This document shows positions 1 to 7,699 of a DNA stretch of 33,923 nucleotides, piece after piece (position 1 is the first letter of the stretch; each line of letters opens with the position of its first letter). Origin of the DNA: Chloroflexota bacterium (GTDB taxonomy: Archaea; Iainarchaeota; Iainarchaeia; Iainarchaeales; GCA-2688035); assembly GCA_017610335.1 (NCBI GenBank), contig JAFCCG010000008.1, positions 1 to 33,923 of the forward strand, read 5' to 3'. The notes beneath the pieces are model-generated. The model worked only from the letters and a program-made list of their open reading frames with translations. It was not told the origin of the DNA and made no database searches. The position numbers and the translations under genes are program-made.

Positions 1-394
1 ATTACAAAGGGTTGCAATTGCAGGATGTCTTTCACAGGAAGCAGACATAATCCTAATGGATGAACCATCAGCACATCTGGATGTAGAGCAGAGGCTTAAT
101 GCAACAAAGGCAATCAGAAGCATTGTAAACACGAGAAATGTTTCGGCTCTGATTATCGACCACGACCTTGTTTTTTTGGATTACTTATCTGACAGAATAA
201 TGTTCTTTGACGGAATTCCATCAAAAGAAGGAATTGCAAATATACCTACAGGAATGGAACAGGGAATGAATGACCTGCTGGGAAGCCTTGGCATTACTTT
301 GAGAAGGGAAAAAAACGGAAGACCAAGAATAAACAAGCTTGGAAGCGTTCTTGACAGAGAACAAAAAGAAAAAGGAAATTATTATTACACGTGA
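1..394 (+). CDS. ABCE1/Rli1 ribosome recycling ATPase, C-terminal fragment
   Basis: The gene enters from outside the window; the reading frame is open from base 2 and shows the last 130 residues. ABCE1 splits post-termination and stalled ribosomes into subunits, using two ABC nucleotide-binding domains and an N-terminal iron-sulfur domain. What is visible is the end of the second nucleotide-binding domain: a Walker B and D-loop (MDEPSAHLD), the switch histidine in IIDHD, and the family's C-terminal signature GRPRINKLGS followed by LDREQKE. These tail motifs are specific to ABCE1 among ABC proteins. The Walker A, iron-sulfur and signature motifs lie outside. Pelota, which works with ABCE1 in ribosome rescue, is about 2 kb downstream on the same strand. 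Confidence 0.95.
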   Translation, partial: LQRVAIAGCLSQEADIILMDEPSAHLDVEQRLNATKAIRSIVNTRNVSALIIDHDLVFLDYLSDRIMFFDGIPSKEGIANIPTGMEQGMNDLLGSLGITLRREKNGRPRINKLGSVLDREQKEKGNYYYT

Positions 395-469
395 ACAAAC
401 ACATTGCTTAGCGTTAGTAAATAGCCTCAGCAGGAGTTAACTTCATCATTGCTGTAGGTATCGTATGGT

Positions 470-496
470 GTTAATGCCTTAAAATTAACGGTTTTT
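470..496 (+). terminator. Possible terminator after ABCE1
   Basis: An inverted repeat GTTAAT/ATTAAC (470-475 and 484-489) with an 8-nt loop is followed by GGTTTTTC. It lies between ABCE1 and the next gene on the same strand. The stem is short and A+T-rich, so the T-run may be the real signal, as usual in archaea. Confidence 0.35.
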
Positions 497-498
497 CT

Positions 499-516
499 TC
501 ACCGGAAACCTGCTCT
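499..516 (+). promoter_or_regulatory. Shared 18-bp upstream motif, copy A
   Basis: TCACCGGAAACCTGCTCT lies 9 nt upstream of a TATA-like TTTATTAA (526-533) that should drive the DUF488 gene. The same 18 bases occur on the minus strand at 19947-19964 (before tnpB), and with one change at 27739-27756 (before nurA). In all three cases the motif points toward the downstream gene and sits 9-11 nt from a TATA-like box, where an activator or repressor site would be expected. The protein that would bind it is unknown. Confidence 0.6.
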
Positions 517-568
517 CCCGAATAGTTTATTAATGACTTTTTCCTTTGTATTGGCAGTAGGTAGTAAT

Positions 569-1399
569 ATGAGGTATAATAGGCAGAAGCTTTTGCTGCG
601 GGTGGTTAAGGTCTTGTCTGGGAAAGGTATCTCTTCCAGGACCTATTTAGTGAAGGCTATGTTCCTTTTGAGGCAGAGGCTTGGCTTTGATGCAGTTGGC
701 TATAATTTCTTTCCGTACAAATACGGGCCATTTTCCAATGTGATTTATGAGGACTTTGGGGCTTTGGAGAAAGAAGGTCTGTTTGATGAGGCAGATTTAC
801 GTTTAACTAGAAAAGGAAAAATATTTGTTGAAGCTCTGAATGAAAACGAAGAGGTTTCTTCTGAGTTGAATAGGATCCTTTCTGATTTTCCCAGCACTTT
901 TAAAATTAGGACTTTTGTTTATGCCAATTACCCAGAGTTTACTATTCGCAGTACTTCCTTGAAAAAAAAGCCAGTGAAAGAACGTGGCATTTGTTCGATT
1001 GGTTATGAGGGCAAAACCATTGACTCTTTTTTGAATGAGTTAACCCAGCATAATGTTTCTTTGCTTGTTGATGTTAGGCGGAATGCGTTTAGCATGAAGA
1101 AAGGCTTTTCCAAGAACCAGTTAAATTACTATTTGGAAAAGGCTGGAATTGGTTACGTGCATTTTCCCGAGCTTGGCATCGAATCCAAAAAAAGAAAAGA
1201 CTTGGATTCTGTGGCTGACTATAAGAAATTGTTTAAGGAGTATAGAAAAACCTTGCCTGCTAAAAAGGAAAAAATTGAAAAGCTTAAGAAATTAGGAAAA
1301 AATGCTAAGGTTTCTTTGATGTGTTTTGAAGCTGACAAGAATTTTTGCCATCGCGGAGTCTTAAGCGACTTTTTAGGGGACGAGGTTGTTCACATTTGA
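569..1399 (+). CDS. Winged-helix-like domain fused to DUF488
   Basis: The C-terminal half is a DUF488 domain, starting at SIGYEGKTIDSFL, with the conserved LLVDVRRN strand and the late motif LMCFEADKNFCHR containing a CHR triplet. The N-terminal ~100 residues look like a winged-helix domain of the YwgA/Panacea (DUF4065) kind, with FPYKYGPFSN and LTRKGK. No biochemical activity is established for DUF488; some members sit in defence or nucleic-acid conflict loci. I prefer ATG 569 over ATG 533: 569 has AGGT at 559-562 and lies downstream of the expected transcription start, while 533 falls on the TATA box. The stop overlaps the next start. Codon use (CGT, CGG, CGC arginines, GGT/TTG-rich) differs from the AGA/GGA-rich neighbours, suggesting transfer. 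Confidence 0.8.
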   Translation: MRYNRQKLLLRVVKVLSGKGISSRTYLVKAMFLLRQRLGFDAVGYNFFPYKYGPFSNVIYEDFGALEKEGLFDEADLRLTRKGKIFVEALNENEEVSSELNRILSDFPSTFKIRTFVYANYPEFTIRSTSLKKKPVKERGICSIGYEGKTIDSFLNELTQHNVSLLVDVRRNAFSMKKGFSKNQLNYYLEKAGIGYVHFPELGIESKKRKDLDSVADYKKLFKEYRKTLPAKKEKIEKLKKLGKNAKVSLMCFEADKNFCHRGVLSDFLGDEVVHI

Positions 1400-2163
1400 A
1401 GGAAAAAATTCTCATTCTGACAAAGACATACCCAAACCTTAGCAGGAAATATGTTGAAACAGTCTGCACTGCAGGCGTTACTGGCAAAGGAGAGTGGAGA
1501 CGGCTTTACCCGGTTCCTTTTAGGAAACTTCCTTTCAACCAGCGTTTCAAAAAGTTTGACTGGATAGAAGCCGATACCATGAAAAACACTAAAGAAAAGC
1601 TGAAGCGAAAAGAATCCTATAAGGTTAATGCTGATTCCATCAGAGTCTTGGGCAATGTTGGAACTGGTGCAAGCCGTGACTGGAAGGAAAGGAACAAGCT
1701 TTTGCTGCCTCTTGCAAACAAGTCTCTTGAGGAACTGGAAGGATTAAAGAAAACCATGAAGGTTTCTCTTGGTATGGTTAAGCCTGCCGAGTTGATGGAT
1801 TTTACTTTGACTCCCATAGATGAGTGTCGCGGCTGGGAAAAGGATTTGATTGAAGGCTCACAAAAAACTCTTTCTGGAATTTACAAGTCTCCCTTGGATA
1901 AAATCCCCTGGAAATTTTCCTATGTATTCAAATGTAATGACTCTGGTTGTTCAGGTCATTCCATAATGTGTGAGGACTGGGAGCTGTTAGAATCGTGGCG
2001 TTCCTGGAAGAACAAGTACAAGACAGACCAACTATTGTGGCAAAAACTCAAACAGAAATACTTTGACTGGATGAAAAAGAGAAACCTGCACTTTATTGTC
2101 GGTACCGAATCCAGATACAACAAATTCCTAATAATTGGCCTCTACTACCCGCCAAAACAATAG
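1396..2163 (+). CDS. Dual-OB-fold-like protein, partner of DUF488
   Basis: The protein begins KEKILILTKTYPN and soon has CTAGVTGKGEWRRLYPVPFR, matching the start of dual-OB (DuOB-type) proteins: a leading beta strand, a Cys-Ala/Thr-Gly segment, then W-R-R/P-V-P. The C-terminal part has four cysteines or histidines clustered around FKCNDSGCSGHSIMC and a closing strand HFIVGTESRYNKFLIIGLYY. OB folds suggest nucleic-acid binding; no catalytic residues are recognised. I chose TTG 1396, which overlaps the upstream TGA (TTGA), because the family begins with this strand; an ATG at 1345 would add 17 residues out of family register. The overlap implies translational coupling with the DUF488 gene, so the two probably act together. 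About 255 residues. Confidence 0.7.
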   Translation: MKEKILILTKTYPNLSRKYVETVCTAGVTGKGEWRRLYPVPFRKLPFNQRFKKFDWIEADTMKNTKEKLKRKESYKVNADSIRVLGNVGTGASRDWKERNKLLLPLANKSLEELEGLKKTMKVSLGMVKPAELMDFTLTPIDECRGWEKDLIEGSQKTLSGIYKSPLDKIPWKFSYVFKCNDSGCSGHSIMCEDWELLESWRSWKNKYKTDQLLWQKLKQKYFDWMKKRNLHFIVGTESRYNKFLIIGLYYPPKQ

Positions 2164-2293
2164 GCACACAATGTTTTACTTTTTTCTCTTCAACCAGAAA
2201 TCAACAAGCTTGTTTATTATGTCGCCGTAAACTTACTATAAACACCCTAGGATACTATAGTTGTTAACCTTATCATTGCCTGCAGAAAAACAA

Positions 2294-2299
2294 TTTAAA
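2294..2299 (+). promoter_or_regulatory. TATA box for pelota
   Basis: TTTAAA is centred about 29 nt upstream of the pelota ATG (2326). Transcription should start within a few bases of the start codon, and no SD sequence is visible, so the mRNA is probably leaderless. The rest of 2164-2293 holds a T-rich stretch after the dual-OB gene (TTTTTTCTCTTC, a likely terminator) and nothing else recognisable. Confidence 0.5.
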
Positions 2300-2325
2300 G
2301 CAATTGCTTGCTTTAGTATTATATC

Positions 2326-3372
2326 ATGAGAATATTAAAGATTGACAAAAAAGAAAATTTTTTACATCTTGTTCCAGAAATAGAGGACGATTTGTGGCAT
2401 CTTGAAAGAATAATAGAAAAACACGACCTTGTTTCAGGTTTAAGTGACAGAAAAATAAAACCAAAAGAAGCAGGAGAAAAACCAATAAGGGTAAAGATGT
2501 TTATCGAACTTGACGTTGACAATGTTGAATTTCATAGATTTTTGGGACAGCTTAGAGTAAGCGGAATCATTAAGAGTGGAAAACCTGCAGAGTTTTTGGA
2601 AATGGGAGCACAGCATTCGCTTGAAATATGCATTGGAAAGGACGTGAAAATAAAAAAGCAGGCTTTGAAAAAATTCCAAATTGAAAGAATAAAAAAAGCA
2701 GCAGAATCGACAAAAAAAGGAAAGATTTTGCTGGTAGTGCTTGATGATGAACAGGCAAACATTGCAATTTTAAGAGAATTTGAACTTGATGAAAAAGCTT
2801 CTTTGAAAAGTGGCAAATCAGGAAAGCAATTCAAAGGAAAAGACACGAGCGGAAAATATTTTACAGAAATTCTTGAAAAGATTATTGAAATAAAGCCGGA
2901 AAAGGCAATTATTGCAGGACCAGGGTTTACAAAAGAAGAATTTCAAAAGTTTTTAGAAGAAAAAGGAAAACCAAAAGAAATGCAGTTCTTTTTTATGGCA
3001 ACAAACAGTATAGGAAAAACAGGACTGCAGGAATTGCTTAAAGGAAATGCCTTGGAAAAGATTGCGCAGGAAATGCAGCTTGTAAAAGAAACAGGTCTTG
3101 TTGAAAAGATTTTGGCTGAACTTGGAAAAAACTCTGGCTTGGTTGAATATGGCCCAAAAGAAGTTGAAAAGGCTATTGAAGCAGGTGCAGTGCAAATGCT
3201 GGTTGTTGCAGACAAGTTTTTGCTCGAAAAACGGGAAGAAGCTGAAAAAATGATGCAAAAAGCAGAGAAAACAGGCTCTGAAGTACATTTAATAAATGCA
3301 GAACATGAAGCAGGAAAGCAGTTACAAAACCTTGGAGGCATTGCAGCAATCTTAAGATACAAGATTACCTGA
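2326..3372 (+). CDS. pelA: mRNA surveillance / ribosome rescue factor Pelota (Dom34)
   Basis: Archaeal Pelota, 348 residues, the usual length. It enters the empty A site of stalled ribosomes and, with aEF1A-GTP and then ABCE1, promotes subunit splitting. The N-terminal Sm-like domain (about 1-130) shows EIEDDLWHLERIIEKHDLV, typical of Pelota. The central eRF1-like domain (about 130-260) carries ILLVVLDDEQANIAIL and a KAIIAGPGF strand, and has no GGQ motif, as expected for Pelota rather than aRF1. The C-terminal domain contains VEYGPKEVEKAIEAGAVQML. No other Pelota candidate is visible here. Its closeness to ABCE1 fits a shared ribosome-rescue role, although they have separate promoters. Confidence 0.96.
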   Translation: MRILKIDKKENFLHLVPEIEDDLWHLERIIEKHDLVSGLSDRKIKPKEAGEKPIRVKMFIELDVDNVEFHRFLGQLRVSGIIKSGKPAEFLEMGAQHSLEICIGKDVKIKKQALKKFQIERIKKAAESTKKGKILLVVLDDEQANIAILREFELDEKASLKSGKSGKQFKGKDTSGKYFTEILEKIIEIKPEKAIIAGPGFTKEEFQKFLEEKGKPKEMQFFFMATNSIGKTGLQELLKGNALEKIAQEMQLVKETGLVEKILAELGKNSGLVEYGPKEVEKAIEAGAVQMLVVADKFLLEKREEAEKMMQKAEKTGSEVHLINAEHEAGKQLQNLGGIAAILRYKIT

Positions 3373-3415
3373 ACTGTTTTTAATTATATTCAGCCCTTTT
3401 TCAATTGGTGAGTTT

Positions 3416-4981
3416 TTGGAAGAAAAAAAAGAAGAATGTGGTATAGCAGCAGTTTCCCTGCCAAAAAACATGAAAAACCCGCCAATAGGGGGTGCTGCAT
3501 ACTATTTGTATAAAATGCTGTTGCAACAACAGCACCGTGGCCAAAACAGTGCAGGAATTACAACTTACAGGAAACAAAGAATGCAAATAATTGACACCTA
3601 CAAAGAACTCGGAATAGTAAACAAGGTTTTCAGAAGCTACGATATGAAAAAAAACAAATCAATTTTGGAGCATTATTCAGGAACAAAAGGAATAGGACAT
3701 GTAAGGTATGCTACAAGCGGAAGTGACAAGGCAGGAAATGCACAGCCTTTTGAAAGGCATCATGGAAGGCTTTGGAAATGGTTCAGCTTTGTATACAACG
3801 GGCATATAGCAAACTTTTCCGAATTAAAAAAAGAACTCAGGTCTGCAAGCTATCATTTGGTGCACAATACAGACACAGAACTTGTAATGCACTATATCTC
3901 AAAACTGCTCGCAGGAAACAAAAAACCAGACCTTGCCAATCTTTTTGGAGAACTTAGTGAAACTTTTGACGGAGCATACAATATTTCATATATTAATGCT
4001 GAAGGGCTACTGGCGGTTGTAAGAGACCCTTTAGGAATAAGACCAGCGTGTTACAATTACAATAATGGATTTTTCATAGCAGCAAGCGAATCATGCGCTC
4101 TCACAAGTTATGAAATTGAAGATATAAAAAATATTAAACCAGGCGAAATAGTAATTATCGAAAACGATTCTGTTGAAGTAAAAAGATTTGCAAAAAAGAA
4201 AAAGGCTGCGCACTGCATGTTTGAATGGGTTTATTTTTCAAATCCTGCCTCAGTACTTGACAATGCAAGTGTTTATGAAACAAGATGGAAGCTTGGGGAA
4301 AAGCTTGCAAGAAATGAAACAATGGATATCAAAGACAAAGACTTTGTGGTTGTTGCCGTGCCTGATACTGCAAAACCTGCAGCAGCAGGTTATGCTAACA
4401 AAACAGGGTTGCCGTCAATGGAAGGCCTTATAAGAAACAGGTATGTTGGCCGAACATTTATTGAAAGCGGGAACAGGCTTGAAATTGCAAGGGAAAAATA
4501 CAATGTTAACAAGTCTGTTATTGAAGGAAAAAAAGTGATATTGGTTGATGACAGCATTGTAAGAGGGACAACTGGAAAGGCCTTTATTGAAATGCTTAGA
4601 AAAAGGGGCAAGCCAAAAGAAATTCATATGAGGGTAAGCTGTCCCCCGATAAAGTATCCTTGCTATTACGGAACAGATATGTCAACATTGCATGAGCTTG
4701 CAGCACCAAAGCATATGTCATTGGATGAAGTACAGGCGATAGGAATTGATGTTTCAGACAAGGTTATTGAAAAGATTGGCAAAGAAATGGGATTAGACAG
4801 CCTTGCATACCAAAAAATTGAAGGAGTCAAAAAATCAATTAATTTGCCTGAAGAAAGCGACGGGCTTTGCATGGCATGCCTTACAGGAAAATACCCGACA
4901 GAATGCGGGAAAAAACTGTTCTGCAAGGCATTGCAGGAATTTGTAAAAAATCCAAAAAAAAAGCACAAGAGAATTGTTTAA
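3416..4981 (+). CDS. purF: Amidophosphoribosyltransferase (PurF), paralog 1
   Basis: Catalyses the first step of de novo purine synthesis, PRPP plus glutamine to phosphoribosylamine. The start is TTG 3416 with GGTGA five bases upstream. A short propeptide (MEEKKEE) precedes Cys8, which should become the N-terminal nucleophile after cleavage. Glutaminase residues are intact: HRGQNSAG, the glutamine-binding Arg97 (GHVRYAT), Asn128-Gly129 (YNGHI) and Asp153 (NTDTEL). The PRPP loop VILVDDSIVRGTT is near residues 374-387. Cysteines in AHCMFEW, SCPPIKYPC and LCMAC (485 and 488) fit a Bacillus-type [4Fe-4S] cluster. At 521 residues it is slightly long. A diverged paralog follows; no other purine genes are nearby. 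Confidence 0.93.
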   Translation: MEEKKEECGIAAVSLPKNMKNPPIGGAAYYLYKMLLQQQHRGQNSAGITTYRKQRMQIIDTYKELGIVNKVFRSYDMKKNKSILEHYSGTKGIGHVRYATSGSDKAGNAQPFERHHGRLWKWFSFVYNGHIANFSELKKELRSASYHLVHNTDTELVMHYISKLLAGNKKPDLANLFGELSETFDGAYNISYINAEGLLAVVRDPLGIRPACYNYNNGFFIAASESCALTSYEIEDIKNIKPGEIVIIENDSVEVKRFAKKKKAAHCMFEWVYFSNPASVLDNASVYETRWKLGEKLARNETMDIKDKDFVVVAVPDTAKPAAAGYANKTGLPSMEGLIRNRYVGRTFIESGNRLEIAREKYNVNKSVIEGKKVILVDDSIVRGTTGKAFIEMLRKRGKPKEIHMRVSCPPIKYPCYYGTDMSTLHELAAPKHMSLDEVQAIGIDVSDKVIEKIGKEMGLDSLAYQKIEGVKKSINLPEESDGLCMACLTGKYPTECGKKLFCKALQEFVKNPKKKHKRIV

Positions 4982-5095
4982 TCAATCCCTGGCTTAGCGA
5001 AAAAAATAAAGATACAAAATCAGCTGATTGCTTTTTAATGATTTTTGAATTGTTTTTTTATTATTGAGCTAATTTTTTGGAGTTAGTGAATAGCT

Positions 5096-6460
5096 TTGAG
5101 CGAAATTAAGGAAAACTGCGGAGTTTTCGGAATTTACAGCAATGGCGATGTTGTTAAACGAATTCATTTAGCACTTCATTTTTTACAACACCGTGGTCAA
5201 CAATACTGCGGAATAGCCACAAGCAACAAAAACAAGATAATAATTCAAAGCCATAAAGGAAGTGTTGACCCAACATTTACAAGAGAAGATTTTGAAACTT
5301 TGCAAGGAAATTTTGGAATAGGGCATGTAAGTCTGAATGACAGGCAGCCAATGACACTCCATAGCAAACTTGGTGATTTTGCAATATGCTTTAATGGAAA
5401 CATTGCAAATGCAGGCGATTTAATACCACAGTTTAAAAAAAGAGGCTACAGTTTTTGGCTTGACAGTCAGGTTGAACTCCTTGCAAAAATTATTGCACAG
5501 GAAGAAAGCTTTGTTGAAGGAATTGAAGCAATAAATAAGACTATTGAAGGAAGCTACTGTATTCTGATTCTTACACCTGACGGAATTTTTGCAGCAAGAG
5601 ACAAATTTGGATTTAAACCGCTTATTCTGGGAAACAATGGAAAAGATTATGCCGTTGCATCAGAAAGCAGGGCTTTACAGAATTTGGATATGGAAATTGA
5701 AAGAGATGTAAAACCAGGCGAAATTGTTTTTATTGACGGAACAGGCTTTAAGACATTAAAGCATTTGCCAGAAAAAAGAACCGCACACTGTGCATTTGAA
5801 TGGGCATATACAGCAAGCGTTGATTCAGTAATTGACGGAGTTTCAGTTGACAAAGCAAGAAACAATATGGGGGCAATGCTTGCAAGAAAAGACAAGGGAA
5901 AACTTGAAGCAGATATTGTTGCACCTGTTCCAAACAGCGGAATAGGACATGCTGAAGGATATCATTTGGAAAGCGGTATTCCGTTGAAAAGCGTCTTTTT
6001 GCTTGACAGGTACGGTGACAGAAGCTATACTCAGGCAACACAAGGAGAACGGGATAGCATGGCAAAGAAAAAATTAAGCGTTTTAAGAGAAGCTGTTAAA
6101 GGAAAAAGAATTGTAATATGTGATGACAGTATTGTAAGAGGAACACAAATTAGAGAAAAAGTAAAGGAATTGAAAAAAGCAGGTGCAAAAGAAGTTCATG
6201 TCAGAATTGCGGTTCCACCGTTAATGCACCCTTGTAGATATGGAATTGCAACAAAAGACTATGACGAATTAATTGCAAGAAAAATGTCTGTTGAAGGAAT
6301 ATGCAAATATATTGAAGCAGACAGCCTGCGTTATAATACATTGAAAGATCTGTTTGAAGCAATTGGAAAGGGACCGAATGAAATGTGCCTTTATTGCTGG
6401 GATGGCAAGACAGTAGAAGAAAAACAAAAAAAGATTACAGAACCAGTTAATAGAGCCTGA
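5096..6460 (+). CDS. PurF-like amidotransferase, diverged paralog 2
   Basis: 454 residues, clearly homologous to the preceding PurF: propeptide MSEIKEN, Cys8, HRGQ, FNGNI, PRPP loop ICDDSIVRGTQ, and the iron-sulfur-type cysteines (AHCAFEW, HPCRYG, MCLYC). Two glutamine-anchoring residues are changed. The Arg of GHVRYAT is Ser79 (GHVSLND), and the Asp of NTDTEL aligns with Gln125 (LDSQVEL). Canonical RGQNSAG is RGQQYCG. The nucleophile, oxyanion Asn and PRPP site are kept, so it may use another amide donor or free ammonia, or pair with paralog 1. Start TTG 5096 fits the homology; a GGAG lies at 5079-5082, somewhat far. The 114-nt gap after paralog 1 shows no terminator, so the two are probably co-transcribed. 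Confidence 0.88.
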   Translation: MSEIKENCGVFGIYSNGDVVKRIHLALHFLQHRGQQYCGIATSNKNKIIIQSHKGSVDPTFTREDFETLQGNFGIGHVSLNDRQPMTLHSKLGDFAICFNGNIANAGDLIPQFKKRGYSFWLDSQVELLAKIIAQEESFVEGIEAINKTIEGSYCILILTPDGIFAARDKFGFKPLILGNNGKDYAVASESRALQNLDMEIERDVKPGEIVFIDGTGFKTLKHLPEKRTAHCAFEWAYTASVDSVIDGVSVDKARNNMGAMLARKDKGKLEADIVAPVPNSGIGHAEGYHLESGIPLKSVFLLDRYGDRSYTQATQGERDSMAKKKLSVLREAVKGKRIVICDDSIVRGTQIREKVKELKKAGAKEVHVRIAVPPLMHPCRYGIATKDYDELIARKMSVEGICKYIEADSLRYNTLKDLFEAIGKGPNEMCLYCWDGKTVEEKQKKITEPVNRA

Positions 6461-6514
6461 ATTCAAACAAATTAATTGACCCTAATTCAAACCAGTTAAT
6501 CAACCCTGAATTCG
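6441..6514. repeat. Three tandem degenerate 24-25-bp repeats
   Basis: Units 6441-6465, 6466-6489 and 6490-6514 share the pattern AACCAGTTAAT then ~4 variable bases then CCTGAATTCA. The first overlaps the end of the PurF-like gene and the third overlaps the 3' end of the convergent nuclease-like gene, so the repeat forms the whole junction between them. It probably arose by local duplication; no function is evident. Confidence 0.75.
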
Positions 6515-6855
6515 AGCCATTTTATTCTTTTATTTTCAACAAGTTGCTTTATTTGTTTCTGTCTTTGATTAAGCTGACTTGAAGCTGTTTTGAATTCACA
6601 GAACACTATTTCGTTTTCGTCAAATAAAACCCCGTCAATTGGATTACCAAGAAAACGAAATTGCTGCGGGTTATATGGAAAAGATTCAATAAAAGGAATA
6701 AATTGCTCAGTAAGCTGACCATATTTTACTGCCTGACTTCTTTTTTTAAAACGCAAATCCTCAATAGTTTGCCTTAGAGAAAAAACTTTTTTAATTAAGA
6801 AAATTAGAATGAGAAATAAAACAATTGAAATGCCCAATAAAAAAAATTCAAACAT
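6496..6855 (-). CDS. Membrane-anchored Holliday-junction-resolvase-like endonuclease (COG4741 type)
   Basis: 119 residues. The N-terminus is one hydrophobic segment (about residues 4-22) followed by a short charged helix. The rest matches predicted secreted or membrane endonucleases distantly related to archaeal Hjc: GQLTEQFIPF, FPYNPQQFRFLGNPIDGVLF and IVFCEFKTA. PID plus the E-x-K of CEFK form a PD-(D/E)XK catalytic set, and LNQRQKQI follows as in the family. Substrate and side of the membrane are unknown. A TATA-like CTATATAGTGGC lies directly upstream of the start. Its last codons lie inside the tandem repeat at 6441-6514. Confidence 0.8.
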   Translation of the reverse strand: MFEFFLLGISIVLFLILIFLIKKVFSLRQTIEDLRFKKRSQAVKYGQLTEQFIPFIESFPYNPQQFRFLGNPIDGVLFDENEIVFCEFKTASSQLNQRQKQIKQLVENKRIKWLEFRVD

Positions 6856-6892
6856 ATAAAGCCACTATATAGAATTGCGAATTAAAAAACGC

Positions 6893-7294
6893 TTAAAAGT
6901 ACTGAGGACAAGCCTGCCCTGAGTCACCTTTTGAAAGAATAACAAGTTTGAATTTTTTGCCGGATTCTCTTAAAGCAGCAAGCAATGCTATATGCTCTTT
7001 TCCACTTCCACTAATTAACGAAACACATATTTCATCCATATCAGGAAGCTTTTCCTTAATTGTGTCTTTTAAAATTCCAAAACCAACTCTGTTATTTACC
7101 AATATCCAGTCAAGTTCTTTTTTAGGAACAGGCTTTCCATCAGATCCATCTTTTTTAAACGGTGAAAAATTTTCTTGGCCCCATTCATTTCCAACAAGCA
7201 GAATTTTATCCCATTCTTCTTCAGTAATAAGTCTTGCAATATGACCCCATGTTCCTTTTCCAATTCCTAAAACAGCTAAAAGCGCTCTTGTCAT
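6893..7294 (-). CDS. Hypothetical Rossmann-like protein
   Basis: 133 residues, not recognised with certainty. It opens with a beta strand and a glycine-rich turn (ALLAVLGIGKGTWGHIARLI), then a second strand KILLVGNEWG. Near the C-terminus, VSLISGSGKEHIALLAAL is followed by KLVILSKGD. Alternating strands and helices with glycine turns suggest a Rossmann-like, perhaps CARF-like, nucleotide-binding fold, but no CRISPR gene is present and I assign no function. The A+T-rich stretch 7305-7340 upstream contains TATATAATATATATT, a good TATA candidate. The end GQACPQYF adds one cysteine. It is transcribed separately from the nuclease-like gene 37 bp downstream. Confidence 0.6.
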   Translation of the reverse strand: MTRALLAVLGIGKGTWGHIARLITEEEWDKILLVGNEWGQENFSPFKKDGSDGKPVPKKELDWILVNNRVGFGILKDTIKEKLPDMDEICVSLISGSGKEHIALLAALRESGKKFKLVILSKGDSGQACPQYF

Positions 7295-7367
7295 TCAGTT
7301 TCCTTCTTTAAAAAATCCAATATATAATATATATTAGATTCTGGAAAAAGCTTTTAAAAGAAGACGA

Positions 7368-7673
7368 TTATGCCTTGAAGAATTTGCTTACTTTTTTATA
7401 TGCTGAAAAAAGTTTTTTTCCATCATTGGTTATTACATAAAAATCTTTTGAATCAAGCTTTACACTTGCAATTACCTTGTGTTCAATTAATTTTTTCAGA
7501 GAACACCTTATCTTTTGCTCACTTGTTTCTGGAAAAAGCTTTTTCAAACCAACCATACTTTTGCTTCCTAAACCTACTTTTTCCAGAACCTCTAAAGAAA
7601 AAGAGTCCTTACTTAGTTTGAAAAAATACGGATTTCGCTCAAGGAAAAGAATCCAATTATCTTCAGGCCCCAT
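7368..7673 (-). CDS. Winged-helix DNA-binding protein, small
   Basis: 101 residues. The pattern is helix, SLEVLEKVGLG, SMVGLKKLFPETSEQKIRCSLKKLIEHKVIASVKL, then FYVITNDGKKLFSAYKKV. That is a winged helix: helix-turn-helix, a recognition helix, and a wing ending in the TNDGK turn seen in MarR- and PadR-like archaeal regulators. No ligand-binding domain is present. It ends 73 bp before the 6893-7294 gene and starts 26 bp after the elp3 stop on the same strand, so it may be co-transcribed with elp3. Target unknown. Confidence 0.65.
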   Translation of the reverse strand: MGPEDNWILFLERNPYFFKLSKDSFSLEVLEKVGLGSKSMVGLKKLFPETSEQKIRCSLKKLIEHKVIASVKLDSKDFYVITNDGKKLFSAYKKVSKFFKA

Positions 7674-7699
7674 AAGTAAAACAATAAGTTCAAGGTTGT

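Noticed and set aside
533-568. Upstream ATG for the DUF488 gene
   Set aside because: It lies on the TATA-like box, upstream of the expected transcription start, and has no SD; ATG 569 has one.
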